Below, piece by piece: positions 7,748-13,913 of a stretch of 13,913 nucleotides of DNA; the first letter of the stretch is position 1; every line of letters starts with the position of its first letter. The translations under genes were made by a program, and so were the position numbers. Under the pieces are notes generated by a model. That model made no database searches. It had not been told where the DNA came from and saw nothing but the letters and a program-made list of their open reading frames with translations. This stretch comes from Lachnospiraceae bacterium. Lineage in GTDB: Bacteria; Bacillota_A; Clostridia; Lachnospirales; Lachnospiraceae. The stretch spans positions 1 to 13,913 of the forward strand of contig DMAZ01000004.1 in assembly GCA_003446335.1 (NCBI GenBank), read 5' to 3'.

Positions 7748-8926
7748 TCATTCTACTTCTTCAGCAATCTGAGAAAGAATATTGGTAATCTTGGTCGTTG
7801 TATTCTTTACAGCCACGACTGACTGATCATGATTCAAGGTATCGATAATTCTTGACAGGTAATCAAACATATTGGCCTGAACGTAATACTCACGCTTGAG
7901 CAGTTCCGGCGGCCTGTATGTGAGGTTCGTGGTGATCAGCTTGGTAAACATTCCCTGCTCATAGAACTCATCAAATTTTTTGATTCCTTCTGTGAAAAGA
8001 CCGAACGTCGTACAGATGAAAACACGTCTCGCACCGCGGGCCTTGATCTGTTTACATACATCCAGCATGGATCCCCCGGAAGCGATCATGTCATCAATGA
8101 TAACACAGTCTTTTCCTTCTACCGTATCACCGAGGAATTCGTGGGCTACGATCGGATTCTTACCGTTCACGATCCTGGAGTAGTCACGGCGCTTATAGAA
8201 CATTCCCATATCAGCTCCAAGGATATTCGAGAAATAGACAGCTCTGTCGGTAGCTCCCTCGTCCGGACTGATGACCATAAAATGGTCTTTATCAAACTCA
8301 AGATCCGGAACAGATTTAAGGAGTGCTTTTAAAAACTGATAAGTCGGCATAAAATTGTCGAAGCTGACGAGCGGGATCGCATCACTGACTCTGGGGTCAT
8401 GTGCATCAAATGTGATGATGTTGGAAACACCGTAATCAGCCAGCTCTCGAAGTGCGATGGCGGCATCGAGCGATTCTCTCCCGGAACGACGATGCTGACG
8501 GCTCTCGTACAGGAACGGGAGAATAACATTAATACGATGGGCATGACCGCTGGCAGCAGAGATAACTCTTTTCAGATCCTGAAAATAATTGTCAGGAGAC
8601 ATATGATTGATTCTCCCGCAGACTTTAAATGTAACAGAATAATTCGTTACGTCTCCGATAATAAACAAATCAGAACCACGTACGGAATCTTCAAGTGTCA
8701 CCCTTCCTTCTCCGGTACCGTAACGGAAATAGTTGGTATTTACAAGGTAGCTTGGCTCAACATATCCCGGAATGGATTCGACATCACTGCGGTGTGCCAT
8801 CAGAGATTTTCTGGACTTTACAATATTGTTGTCTACAGCTTTGGCCATTTCCTGACTGCCTTTAAGATATACAATCTTAAGAGGAGCTACCGGAATCGGT
8901 TTTTTCTGATTATCTGTTTTAGTCAT
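7748..8926 (-). CDS. prs: Ribose-phosphate pyrophosphokinase, long clostridial form
   Basis: The enzyme transfers pyrophosphate from ATP to ribose 5-phosphate, giving PRPP for purine, pyrimidine, NAD, histidine and tryptophan synthesis. The 392 residues exceed the usual 310-320. Recognisable parts are SRQHRRSGRES (about 142-152, matching the RQDRK ATP-contact region), TFDAHDPR (about 172-179, the metal/ATP histidine region), YKRRDYSRIV (about 244-253, catalytic flexible loop) and VIIDDMIASGGSM (about 275-287, the PRPP-binding loop). That last loop departs from the usual DDxxxTxGT form but keeps the paired Asp. Extra length lies in an expanded N-terminal half (about residues 45-110) and a C-terminal tail. 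Two Met codons are adjacent: I chose 8926 because GGAGG (8933-8937) then stands six bases away, against three for 8929. A paralogous canonical prs may exist elsewhere. Confidence 0.9.
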   Translation of the reverse strand: MTKTDNQKKPIPVAPLKIVYLKGSQEMAKAVDNNIVKSRKSLMAHRSDVESIPGYVEPSYLVNTNYFRYGTGEGRVTLEDSVRGSDLFIIGDVTNYSVTFKVCGRINHMSPDNYFQDLKRVISAASGHAHRINVILPFLYESRQHRRSGRESLDAAIALRELADYGVSNIITFDAHDPRVSDAIPLVSFDNFMPTYQFLKALLKSVPDLEFDKDHFMVISPDEGATDRAVYFSNILGADMGMFYKRRDYSRIVNGKNPIVAHEFLGDTVEGKDCVIIDDMIASGGSMLDVCKQIKARGARRVFICTTFGLFTEGIKKFDEFYEQGMFTKLITTNLTYRPPELLKREYYVQANMFDYLSRIIDTLNHDQSVVAVKNTTTKITNILSQIAEEVE

Positions 8927-8965
8927 CATGATCCTCCGATAAATCTGGTTTCCACTATCACTTCA

Positions 8966-8994
8966 CTTATACCACAAAATCAGAACATTAACAA
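8966..8994 (-). promoter_or_regulatory. prs promoter with extended -10
   Basis: On the minus strand TTGTTA (8989-8994) and TATAAG (8966-8971) are 17 bases apart. The -10 is preceded by TGG, the extended -10 form. Consensus matches are 4 and 5 of 6. The start point would lie about 30 bases before the prs start codon. Confidence 0.7.
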
Positions 8995-9026
8995 GAATAA
9001 AGACAGAATGCGTGCTTTTCTTATGG

Positions 9027-9055
9027 TTTACAAAAAGGACTCAAAATGGTAAATT
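9027..9055 (+). promoter_or_regulatory. Promoter of the radical SAM-der-plsY-gpsA operon
   Basis: TTTACA (9027-9032) and TAAATT (9050-9055) are separated by 17 bases, and the -10 carries the TGG extension at 9047-9049. Consensus matches are 5 and 4 of 6. The predicted start near 9062 leaves a leader of about 60 bases before the ATG at 9121. Confidence 0.6.
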
Positions 9056-9110
9056 AACGTAGTAACAGGGCTGCTTTGGCCCGGACACAACAGGCATCTT
9101 CACTTTTTTC

Positions 9111-9115
9111 AGGAG
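9111..9115 (+). promoter_or_regulatory. Ribosome binding site fixing the ATG start at 9121
   Basis: AGGAG lies five bases before the ATG at 9121. The reading frame could be extended to a TTG at 9076, but that codon has no comparable site and would add 15 residues ahead of a protein that already begins at its PDZ strand. Confidence 0.8.
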
Positions 9116-9120
9116 AATTC

Positions 9121-10515
9121 ATGCGCATTGGCGGTCATAAAATCATAAAAGTCAATCCGGACAGCATAGCGGAGGAGATGGGTGTTGAGCCCGGAATGTA
9201 CCTCATCTCTGTGAATGGCGTGGAAATTGAAGATGTATTCGACTACCAGTATCTTATGGAAGATACGGAGATTTCCGTCCTGATCCGGGATGGCGGCGGG
9301 GAGGAAACTCTTCTGGAGATCGAAAAAGATTTCGATGAAGATTTCGGAGTCGAATTCGATAATTCTCTTATGGATGAGTATCGCAGCTGCTGTAACAGAT
9401 GTATTTTCTGTTTTATAGATCAGATGCCCCCGGGTATGCGCGATACTTTGTATTTCAAGGATGATGATTCAAGACTCAGTTTCCTGCAGGGCAATTATAT
9501 TACGCTCACCAACATGAGGGATAAGGATATCGACAGGATCATTCGCTATCATATGGAGCCGATCAATATCAGTGTTCATACTACGAATCCGGCCTTAAGG
9601 CGGACAATGCTCGGAAACCGCTTTGCGGGGGATATTTTTCCGAAAATGCGAAGGCTTAGAGACGCAGGAATCACTATGAACGGCCAGATCGTACTTTGCA
9701 GAGGAATAAACGACGGAGATGAGTTGGAGAGATCTATTCGTGATCTGGCAGAATATCGTCCGGCCATGCAGAGTGTTTCCGTTGTCCCGGTCGGGCTCAC
9801 AAAGTATCGTGACGGACTGGCGAAACTCATGCCATTTGACAGAGAATCCGCATCGTGTGTCATAGATACGATTGAAAAATGGCAGAAAAAGTTTGCCGCA
9901 GAAGACCCGGATACCACATCTCCTCATTTTATTCATGCTTCGGATGAATGGTACATTCTGGCGGGAAGAGAATTGCCGGATGAAGACAGATATGATGGGT
10001 ATCTCCAGCTTGAGAACGGTGTCGGGATGGTTCGTCTGATGGAGAATGAGATTCGAAATGCGCTCGAAGATCCAGAGTATGCAGATCATGAAGTCTCTCG
10101 AAAGATTACGGTCGTCACAGGAATGCTGATCCGTGACTATCTGAAGATGTTTTCTGAATGGGTAATGGAGAAATTCCCGCAGATTGAGATCAAAGTCCAG
10201 GCGATTCGAAATGATTTTTTTGGTGAACGAATCACTGTGAGCGGTCTTATCACCGGGCAGGATCTTATCGCGCAGCTAAAAGAACTGATAATCAGTTCTC
10301 CGGATGCGGATCCTCTCGGAGAGGAACTGCTCATTCCCGTAAATATGCTTAGAAGCGGTGAAAAGGTTTTTCTGGATGATCTCACGACAGACGATGTAGA
10401 ACGTGAGCTCGGAATTCCGGTACGTGTTGTATGGTCCGGCGGAAATAATTTTGTCCGTGCGGTCCTTGGACTGTCCGAGCCGGAACAAGGTGAAAGACAG
10501 GTTTATGAGAGTTGA
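9121..10515 (+). CDS. PDZ-radical SAM-DUF512 protein of unknown function
   Basis: This 464-residue protein belongs to the DUF512 radical SAM family (COG1625-like); no reaction is assigned to it that I know of. Residues about 5-60 form a PDZ-like domain (IIKVNPDSIAEEMGVEPGM, then LISVNGVEIED). A CX3CX2C cluster follows at Cys90, Cys94 and Cys97 (CCNRCIFCFID). In radical SAM enzymes this binds a [4Fe-4S] cluster that cleaves S-adenosylmethionine. INISVHTTNP and NGQIVLCRGINDG fit further strands of the barrel. The C-terminal half (about 235-440, with SDEWYILAGRELP, VTGMLIRDYL and LLIPVNMLRSGEKVFLDD) is DUF512. There is no signal peptide or membrane segment, so it is presumably cytosolic. It heads an operon: its TGA stop overlaps the ribosome binding site of der, implying translational coupling. 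The family is secure, the function unknown. Confidence 0.88.
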   Translation: MRIGGHKIIKVNPDSIAEEMGVEPGMYLISVNGVEIEDVFDYQYLMEDTEISVLIRDGGGEETLLEIEKDFDEDFGVEFDNSLMDEYRSCCNRCIFCFIDQMPPGMRDTLYFKDDDSRLSFLQGNYITLTNMRDKDIDRIIRYHMEPINISVHTTNPALRRTMLGNRFAGDIFPKMRRLRDAGITMNGQIVLCRGINDGDELERSIRDLAEYRPAMQSVSVVPVGLTKYRDGLAKLMPFDRESASCVIDTIEKWQKKFAAEDPDTTSPHFIHASDEWYILAGRELPDEDRYDGYLQLENGVGMVRLMENEIRNALEDPEYADHEVSRKITVVTGMLIRDYLKMFSEWVMEKFPQIEIKVQAIRNDFFGERITVSGLITGQDLIAQLKELIISSPDADPLGEELLIPVNMLRSGEKVFLDDLTTDDVERELGIPVRVVWSGGNNFVRAVLGLSEPEQGERQVYES

Positions 10516-10527
10516 GGTGTTTTAAAT

Positions 10528-11856
10528 ATGAGTAAACCGATAGTTGCAATTGTCGGACGTCCCAATGTTGGAAAATCCACTCTGTTCAATGCCCTTTGCG
10601 GAGAGAATATTTCCATTGTTAAGGATACTCCCGGCGTTACAAGAGACCGGATTTATGCTGAAGTCAACTGGACCGGTTATGACTTCACGCTGATCGATAC
10701 AGGCGGCATCGAACCGGAATCCAATGATATATTGCTCCGTCAGATGAGAGAGCAGGCGCAGATAGCGATTGATACGGCGGATGTCATCATCTTTATGGTC
10801 GACGCAAGAGACGGAATGGTGGACGCGGATTCCCGTGTGGCGGATATTTTAAGAAGATCCCACAAACCGGTCGTTCTGGCAGTTAACAAAGTAGACAGCT
10901 TTATCAAGCAGCAGGCAGATGTTTATGAATTTTACGGGCTCGGTCTCGGTGATCCGCTTCCGATCTCCAGCGCGAACCGGCAGGGAATCGGGGATATGCT
11001 GGATGAGGTGACAAGGTATTTTGATGAGACATCCTACGAGGAAGAGGATACGAAGATCCCCAGAATAGCAGTCGTCGGTAAGCCGAATGTCGGTAAATCG
11101 AGTATCATCAATAAGCTTCTCGGAGAGAGCAGAGTCATCGTCTCTGATATTGCCGGAACAACGCGGGACGCCATCGATACCCCTGTAAAATGGAACGGTA
11201 AAGATTACATTTTCGTTGATACCGCAGGACTCAGAAGAAAGAGTAAAATTAAGGAAGAACTCGAGCGATACAGCATAATCCGTACGGTCACTGCTGTAGA
11301 GAGAGCGGATGTTGTCGTTATTGTCATCGATGCTGTGGAAGGTATTTCCGAACAGGACGCCAAAATTGCCGGTATCGCACACGAGCGGGGCAAAGGCATC
11401 GTCATCGCGGTCAATAAATGGGATGCAATCGAAAAAGATACGCACACAACAAAAGAGTATTCCAATAAGATCCGCAATATTCTCTCCTATATGCCGTACG
11501 CGGAAATACTTTTTGTCTCCGCAGAGACGGGGCAGAGGCTGCCGAAACTTTTTGACGCTATCGAACTGGTCCTCACGAATCAGAACAGAAGAATCCAGAC
11601 GGGTATTCTGAATCAGATCATGACGGAAGCCGTCGCCCTGAATTCTCCGCCTACGGACAAGGGCAAGAGACTGAAACTGTTCTACATGACGCAGGTTGCT
11701 GTCGTACCCCCGACTTTTGTCATATTTGTCAACGATAAGAAGCTGATGCATTTCTCTTATCAGAGATATATTGAGAATAAGATCCGGGAATCATTTGATT
11801 TCAGAGGAACTTCGCTTAAATTCATAATAAGAGAGCGCAGCGAGAACGATAAATAA
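10528..11856 (+). CDS. der: Ribosome-assembly GTPase Der (EngA)
   Basis: Der is an essential GTPase with two G domains that helps mature the 50S ribosomal subunit. The 442 residues are normal for the family (about 435-490). Domain 1 has GRPNVGKST (10-18), DTPGVTRD (33-40), DTGG (57-60) and NKVD (120-123). Domain 2 has GKPNVGKSS (184-192), DIAGTTRD (207-214), DTAGLRRK (231-238) and NKWD (296-299). A KH-like domain fills about 355-442, ending in RGTSLKFIIRER. The motifs in both G domains are intact, unlike those in the EF-G paralog upstream. The ATG at 10528 is preceded by GAGGTG (10514-10519), which overlaps the stop codon of the radical SAM gene. plsY follows after 28 bases. Confidence 0.98.
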   Translation: MSKPIVAIVGRPNVGKSTLFNALCGENISIVKDTPGVTRDRIYAEVNWTGYDFTLIDTGGIEPESNDILLRQMREQAQIAIDTADVIIFMVDARDGMVDADSRVADILRRSHKPVVLAVNKVDSFIKQQADVYEFYGLGLGDPLPISSANRQGIGDMLDEVTRYFDETSYEEEDTKIPRIAVVGKPNVGKSSIINKLLGESRVIVSDIAGTTRDAIDTPVKWNGKDYIFVDTAGLRRKSKIKEELERYSIIRTVTAVERADVVVIVIDAVEGISEQDAKIAGIAHERGKGIVIAVNKWDAIEKDTHTTKEYSNKIRNILSYMPYAEILFVSAETGQRLPKLFDAIELVLTNQNRRIQTGILNQIMTEAVALNSPPTDKGKRLKLFYMTQVAVVPPTFVIFVNDKKLMHFSYQRYIENKIRESFDFRGTSLKFIIRERSENDK

Positions 11857-11884
11857 TAACTATTTGATCCATTTGGAGGTGGAG

Positions 11885-12541
11885 ATGAGCGCATTTGCAG
11901 TAAGACTGGCATGTCTTGTGATCGGTTACTGTTTCGGTCTGTTCCAGACAGCCTATATATACGGTAAGACCCAGGGAATTGATATTCGTACGAAAGGATC
12001 CGGTAATGCAGGGACCACCAACGCCTTACGCGTACTCGGAAAGAAGGCCGGAGCAATTGTTCTTATAGGAGATGTTCTGAAGTGCGTCCTTGCTTTCCTG
12101 GTTGCTTCTTTCCTGTTTTCCGGGAGCGGTATCCCGGGAAAATTACTGGGGCTTTATGCGGGTGTCGGTGCGGTCCTCGGACACTGTTTTCCGTGTTATA
12201 TGCAGTTTCGAGGCGGCAAAGGCATTGCCTGCCTGGCAGGTCTTCTTGCGGTTTTTGATATCCGTGTATTCCTGTTCTGCATGGCCGTCTTTTTCCTGAT
12301 CCTTGCGACTACGCACTATGTTTCCCTGAGCAGTCTGTTAGGCGTTCTGAGCTTTCTGATCGTTACCGTCATCATGGGACAGACCGGAAAACTCGGCGTT
12401 CCTCCGGAATATCTTAGGGAAATCTATATTGTGATCGCTTTTGTCGTCGCGCTTGCCTGGTACCAGCACAGAGGCAACATCGGAAGACTGTTAAGCGGAA
12501 CGGAGAGAAAGACCTATATATTTAAGAAGAATAAAGTCTGA
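11885..12541 (+). CDS. plsY: Glycerol-3-phosphate acyltransferase PlsY
   Basis: PlsY is an integral membrane enzyme that moves the acyl group of acyl-phosphate onto glycerol 3-phosphate, making lysophosphatidate, the first committed step of phospholipid synthesis in most bacteria. The 218 residues contain several hydrophobic segments consistent with the five-helix PlsY fold. All three family motifs are visible: GSGNAGTTNALRVLG, GHCFPCYMQFRGGKGIA and QHRGNIGRLLSGTE near the C-terminus. I chose the ATG at 11885, since GGAGGT (11875-11880) stands just before it; a TTG at 11864 in the same frame would put this site inside the gene. It lies between der and gpsA, whose product makes its substrate. 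Confidence 0.96.
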   Translation: MSAFAVRLACLVIGYCFGLFQTAYIYGKTQGIDIRTKGSGNAGTTNALRVLGKKAGAIVLIGDVLKCVLAFLVASFLFSGSGIPGKLLGLYAGVGAVLGHCFPCYMQFRGGKGIACLAGLLAVFDIRVFLFCMAVFFLILATTHYVSLSSLLGVLSFLIVTVIMGQTGKLGVPPEYLREIYIVIAFVVALAWYQHRGNIGRLLSGTERKTYIFKKNKV

Positions 12542-12599
12542 TAGAAGTAAGGCACATAACAGAACAATCATGTAAGCAAATTTTATAAGGAGATTTATT

Positions 12600-13625
12600 A
12601 TGGCGAATATTGCTGTTATTGGATCCGGAACATGGGGAACCGGGCTGGCAAGGCTTCTTTGCACAAATGGCAACACAGTGAAAATGTGGAGTCCCTTCAA
12701 AGAAGAGGCGGATAATCTTTCACGGACACACGTTCAGCCGAACCTTCCAAACGTCATACTGCCGGATACGCTGACTTTCACATCGGATATGGAAGAAGTG
12801 CTCAGCGAAAAAGAACTGGTCGTCATGGCCGTCGCTTCCCCTTTTACAAGAACTACCGCAAAGAAGATGGTACCGTATATAAAGAACGGACAGAAAATCG
12901 TCACGGTTACGAAAGGAATCGAGGAAGAGACACTTCTTACACAGGCGGAGATCCTTGAAGAGATCCTGCCGAGTGCAACAATCGGGGCCCTGTCGGGCCC
13001 GACCCATGCAGAGGAGGTCATTATCGGTCTTCCGACTGCGATCGTATCTGCCTCCTATGACAGAAAGATGGCGGAATATGTTCAGGAAGTCTTTATGAAT
13101 CCGGTCTTCAGAGTCTATACAAGTCCGGATGTACTGGGCGTCGAGCTGGGGGGCTCGCTCAAGAATGTAATTGCTCTGGCCGCAGGTATGGCGGATGGAA
13201 TGGGTTACGGGGATAACGTAAAGGCTGCCCTCATCACAAGAGGTATCCACGAAATCGGCGGACTTGCCATTAAGATGGGTGCCAGAGTAGAGACGCTTCA
13301 GGGCCTCTCCGGTATCGGCGATTTGATTGTTACCTGTGCTTCCATGCACAGCCGCAACAGAAGAGCCGGCATTCTCATAGGGCAGGGACGAACGATGGAT
13401 GAGGCCATGAAAGAGGTCGGACAGGTCGTTGAAGGTGTCTACTCAGCGAAGGCTGCTCTTGCTCTTTCCGAAAAATATGATGTCGAGCTTCCGATCACAA
13501 AAGTAGTGAATGAAGTTCTTTTTAATGGAATGAATCCGCAGGACGGCGTTAGAGATCTGATGCTGAGAGATAAGAAAAGTGAGATTTCCCTTCAGTATGA
13601 GGATCTTCCCGAGAGCTGGAAATAA
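12600..13625 (+). CDS. gpsA: NAD(P)H-dependent glycerol-3-phosphate dehydrogenase
   Basis: GpsA reduces dihydroxyacetone phosphate to sn-glycerol 3-phosphate in the cytosol, supplying PlsY, encoded just upstream. The 341 residues match the family (about 330-340). The nucleotide-binding motif GSGTWGTGLA stands at 8-17, VTKGIE at 103-108 (conserved Lys105), SGPTHAEE at 132-139, and ELGGSLKNVIALAAG at 182-196, whose Lys188 aligns with the catalytic lysine. GYGDNVKAALITRG (202-215) and LSGIGDLIVTC (236-246) complete the C-terminal helical domain. AAGGAG stands about seven bases before the ATG. The 58-base gap after plsY shows no terminator, so it is probably the last gene of the operon, ending at the hairpin at 13702-13768. 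Confidence 0.97.
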   Translation: MANIAVIGSGTWGTGLARLLCTNGNTVKMWSPFKEEADNLSRTHVQPNLPNVILPDTLTFTSDMEEVLSEKELVVMAVASPFTRTTAKKMVPYIKNGQKIVTVTKGIEEETLLTQAEILEEILPSATIGALSGPTHAEEVIIGLPTAIVSASYDRKMAEYVQEVFMNPVFRVYTSPDVLGVELGGSLKNVIALAAGMADGMGYGDNVKAALITRGIHEIGGLAIKMGARVETLQGLSGIGDLIVTCASMHSRNRRAGILIGQGRTMDEAMKEVGQVVEGVYSAKAALALSEKYDVELPITKVVNEVLFNGMNPQDGVRDLMLRDKKSEISLQYEDLPESWK

Positions 13626-13701
13626 GAGACCATACGCCATTTCCTTCTTGATTGAAAGCTTCGGGATCCGGATCAACGCCGGCTGAGAATGAACAGACCT
13701 T

Positions 13702-13768
13702 AAAAACCGCAGATGAATGAAATTTTCTGATCTTACGTGATCGGCTTTCATTCATCTGCGGTTTTTTT
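13702..13768. terminator. Long bidirectional terminator between gpsA and an aldo/keto reductase gene
   Basis: A perfect 21-bp inverted repeat (13702-13722 with 13746-13766) flanks a 23-base loop. The arms carry CCGCAGATGAATG and its complement, ending in an A run on the left and seven T on the right, so the hairpin can end transcription in both directions. Inside the loop CTGATC (13727-13732) and GATCGG (13739-13744) can pair further. The stop codon of the minus-strand gene overlaps the right edge of the T run. Confidence 0.88.
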
Positions 13769-13913
13769 ACACGAGATTTTCCATGATATCATCGGGGATA
13801 CTGGTCACCCGATAATTTTCGTTCATCGTATCAATAGCGGACATTTCAATGCTTGAGAGATCAAAATCAAATATCTGGCTGTTCTCCAGAAGACGGTCGA
13901 TCCGGACAGTTTT
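13767..13913 (-). CDS. Aldo/keto reductase, C-terminal fragment (cut by window end)
   Basis: On the minus strand a frame is open from base 13913 to a TAA at 13769-13767, giving the last 48 residues of a protein that starts outside the window. The segment RIDRLLENSQIFDFDLS, followed by EMSAIDTMNEN, matches the C-terminal pattern of NAD(P)H-dependent aldo/keto reductases. In that family a Ser/Arg/Asn region that binds the cofactor's 2'-phosphate leads into a 'FDFxLSxxEMxxI' helix. Catalytic Asp, Tyr, Lys and His lie upstream and are not visible, so substrate and activity cannot be judged. It converges on gpsA and shares its terminator. It is too short at this edge to be found by length-based gene calling. 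Confidence 0.8.
   Translation of the reverse strand, partial: KTVRIDRLLENSQIFDFDLSSIEMSAIDTMNENYRVTSIPDDIMENLV

Noticed and set aside
9076..9120. Start of the radical SAM gene at TTG 9076
   Set aside because: AGGAG five bases before the ATG at 9121 is a much stronger start, and the extra 15 residues match no domain.
11864..11884. Start of plsY at TTG 11864
   Set aside because: The GGAGGT site at 11875-11880 would fall inside the gene; the ATG at 11885 is correctly spaced from it.
1..13913. Mobile elements, CRISPR, phage or defence system
   Set aside because: I see no transposase, integrase, target-site duplication, spaced direct-repeat array or toxin-antitoxin pair. Every long gene is a recognised housekeeping or conserved family, and none looks clearly foreign.

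Overview
The window is a stretch of bacterial chromosome carrying mostly housekeeping genes. It very probably comes from an anaerobic Firmicute of the class Clostridia. The grounds are the strong AGGAGG-type ribosome binding sites, the Gram-positive-type EPSP synthase and ACT-domain prephenate dehydrogenase, a long PRPP synthetase of a kind I associate with Lachnospiraceae-like bacteria, and the order DUF512 radical SAM protein - der - plsY - gpsA. Family and species cannot be fixed from the sequence alone.

Layout, left to right. (1) Positions 1-2766, plus strand: the 3' part of pheT (phenylalanyl-tRNA synthetase beta), then queA (queuosine tRNA modification), closed by a strong hairpin terminator. 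(2) Positions 2793-5288, minus strand: tyrA then aroA, an aromatic amino acid pair read leftward and converging on queA. (3) Positions 5289-5576: a 288-bp divergent control region with an inverted repeat, tandem 11-bp repeats and a good promoter for the gene to its right. (4) Positions 5577-7670, plus strand: a single-gene unit for an elongation factor G paralog with altered GTPase motifs. (5) Positions 7748-8926, minus strand: a long-form prs (PRPP synthetase), sharing a hairpin terminator with the EF-G paralog. (6) Positions 8930-9120: back-to-back promoters for prs and for the next operon. (7) Positions 9121-13625, plus strand: a PDZ/radical SAM/DUF512 protein of unknown function, der (ribosome-assembly GTPase), plsY and gpsA (the first steps of phospholipid synthesis). 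(8) Positions 13702-13768: a long bidirectional terminator, beyond which the C-terminal end of an aldo/keto reductase enters on the minus strand and runs off the window.

The genes serve translation (pheT, queA, the EF-G paralog, der), aromatic amino acid synthesis (tyrA, aroA), nucleotide precursors (prs) and membrane lipid synthesis (plsY, gpsA). plsY and gpsA act in sequence: GpsA makes glycerol 3-phosphate and PlsY acylates it. I see no mobile element, CRISPR array, tRNA, rRNA, phage or defence gene, and no clear undescribed multi-gene system. The points most worth a second look are the EF-G paralog with a Tyr in place of the catalytic His and a broken NKxD motif, the uncharacterised radical SAM protein leading the der operon, and the unusual control region in front of tyrA.
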